Shown here one piece after another: positions 63,287 to 64,000 of a stretch of 64,000 bases of DNA (positions within the stretch are counted from its first letter, which is position 1; the number at the start of each line of letters is the position of its first letter). Location: NCBI GenBank assembly GCA_947588995.1, contig CANPZI010000003.1:1-64000 (forward strand), in the 5' to 3' direction. The notes beneath the pieces were generated by a model. That model was not told the origin of the DNA, searched no databases, and saw only the letters and a list, made by a program, of their open reading frames with translations. Source of the DNA: an uncultured Lachnospiraceae bacterium. GTDB lineage: Bacteria > Bacillota > Clostridia > Lachnospirales > Lachnospiraceae. A program made the position numbers and the translations under genes.

Positions 63287-64000
63287 ATGGAAAAGCAACA
63301 AAGCAGCACACTGTCAATCTTATCTCTTGTTTTCGGCATTATTGGTCTTTTGTCGGCTATTGTACTTATCGGCTTTCTGCCTGCCGCCGCCGGTATTGTG
63401 CTTGGTGCTTTAGCACTAAGCAACAAAGAACCGGCAAAAGGTATGGCAATTGCCGGAATTGCATGCGGTTCTGTCGGTGCCCTAATCGCGTTCTGTATGT
63501 TTGCTCTACTTTACGGAATCGGCAGCCGGACAGAGGACACAGGTAGTTCTCATGACATTGAGGCGGAAACCGCAGAGACGAATACAGTCACGGTTGAGGG
63601 TACTGCATATGTCGAACCGAAAGAAGATGAGAGCGGCTTATGGGCAAATGAATTCACGCCGATTAGTGACTTCCGATACACATTGGATAAAGACGCTAAA
63701 ACGATCACCCTTATCAGATATGAGGGCGAAGACGAGAAGATCATGCTCTCTCCCGTCTACCACATAGATGATATTGACTATACTCTTGTATCTATGGGTG
63801 ATGATGCGTGTTTCTTGTCGGAAACGTATATTACAAGCGTGTATATCCCTGATGGCGTGACATTCATAGGCGCATCGTGCTTTAACTCATGTGCATCTTT
63901 AAAGTGTATCTATCTACCGGCAAGCATTGAGGAAATACCCAATACATTCTTCTCGTACTTTGATGGGTACAACGTGTACTGCAACGCCGAATCCTCTATT
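63287..64000 (+). CDS. DUF4190 plus leucine-rich-repeat surface protein (incomplete)
   Basis: Runs off the right edge, so it is not in the ORF track; 238 codons are seen without a stop. Residues 1-85 contain two hydrophobic helices separated by LALSNKEPAKGMAIAGIACG, typical of DUF4190 membrane anchors. A Thr/Glu-rich linker follows, then a beta domain and the first BspA-type leucine-rich repeats (SVYIPDGVTFIGASCFNSCA and LKCIYLPASIEEIP). AAGGAG eight bases before ATG fixes the start. Codon use and base composition look AT-richer than the neighbours, hinting at horizontal origin. Such proteins are surface-exposed and often bind host or other ligands. Confidence 0.8.
   Translation, partial: MEKQQSSTLSILSLVFGIIGLLSAIVLIGFLPAAAGIVLGALALSNKEPAKGMAIAGIACGSVGALIAFCMFALLYGIGSRTEDTGSSHDIEAETAETNTVTVEGTAYVEPKEDESGLWANEFTPISDFRYTLDKDAKTITLIRYEGEDEKIMLSPVYHIDDIDYTLVSMGDDACFLSETYITSVYIPDGVTFIGASCFNSCASLKCIYLPASIEEIPNTFFSYFDGYNVYCNAESSI

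Overview
The window looks like chromosomal backbone of an anaerobic, endospore-forming Clostridia bacterium, most likely a GC-rich Lachnospiraceae. The evidence is spoIVA, a spoVAF-type germination gene and a ylbJ-type sporulation gene, an oxygen-sensitive NrdD/NrdG ribonucleotide reductase, Lachnospiraceae-style uncharacterised lipoproteins, and strong AGGAGG ribosome binding sites. I call 57 protein genes; 54 are on the minus strand and only ylbJ, a GGDEF gene and the right-edge gene are on the plus strand, so the minus strand is probably the leading strand. I see no rRNA, tRNA, CRISPR array, insertion sequence or prophage. Long plus-strand ORFs in the track are antisense shadows. Many start codons in the track are too far upstream; I moved them using Shine-Dalgarno sequences, promoters and family N-termini.

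Layout, left to right. 0.2-6 kb: two pseudouridine synthases flanking a HAD phosphatase, a YgiQ radical SAM protein, an SDR and a small membrane protein. 6-15 kb: ylbJ (plus strand) facing a membrane-anchored amidase, then a coiled-coil protein, coaD, rsmD and a topoisomerase IV-like pair. 15-20 kb: a hybrid histidine kinase, a nuclease/winged-helix-like unknown, a diguanylate cyclase and an unknown. 20-33 kb: an amino-acid block with leuDC, a three-gene lipid-linked sugar cassette, ilvC, two tandem ilvN paralogues, ilvB and metH. 33-37 kb: a lipoprotein, a hybrid kinase, an HMA metal chaperone and an ArsR/SmtB zinc-type sensor with a clear promoter and operator. 37-43 kb: proA, fcl, a DUF896 gene, proB, a FAD protein and an esterase. 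43-50 kb: a GH1 glucosidase with an extra C-terminal domain, spoVAF with a sigma-G-like promoter, dut, nrdG and nrdD with two NrdR boxes. 50-58 kb: an aminotransferase, a WYL regulator, a 59-aa membrane protein absent from the ORF track, then rnhA, a membrane MutS-like ATPase, an amidohydrolase, cdd, pnp and mscL. 58-64 kb: spoIVA, a beta-propeller protein, a lipoprotein, a cysteine-cluster protein, a 16-residue-repeat protein and, after an AT-richer gap, the start of a DUF4190/leucine-rich-repeat surface protein that runs off the end.

Functional links: ilvB-ilvN-ilvN-ilvC with leuCD supplies branched-chain amino acids and is joined to methionine synthase; proB and proA sit in one cluster with a folate gene; dut, nrdG, nrdD, cdd and pnp serve nucleotide supply; spoIVA, spoVAF and ylbJ serve sporulation. 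No single locus looks like a new defence or secretion system. The most interesting details are a hairpin before spoIVA that appears to be both terminator and ribosome-binding-site mask, a 138-bp palindromic element between nrdD and nrdG, the sugar cassette embedded among amino-acid genes, the GH1 fusion, the tandem ilvN pair and the 16-residue-repeat protein.
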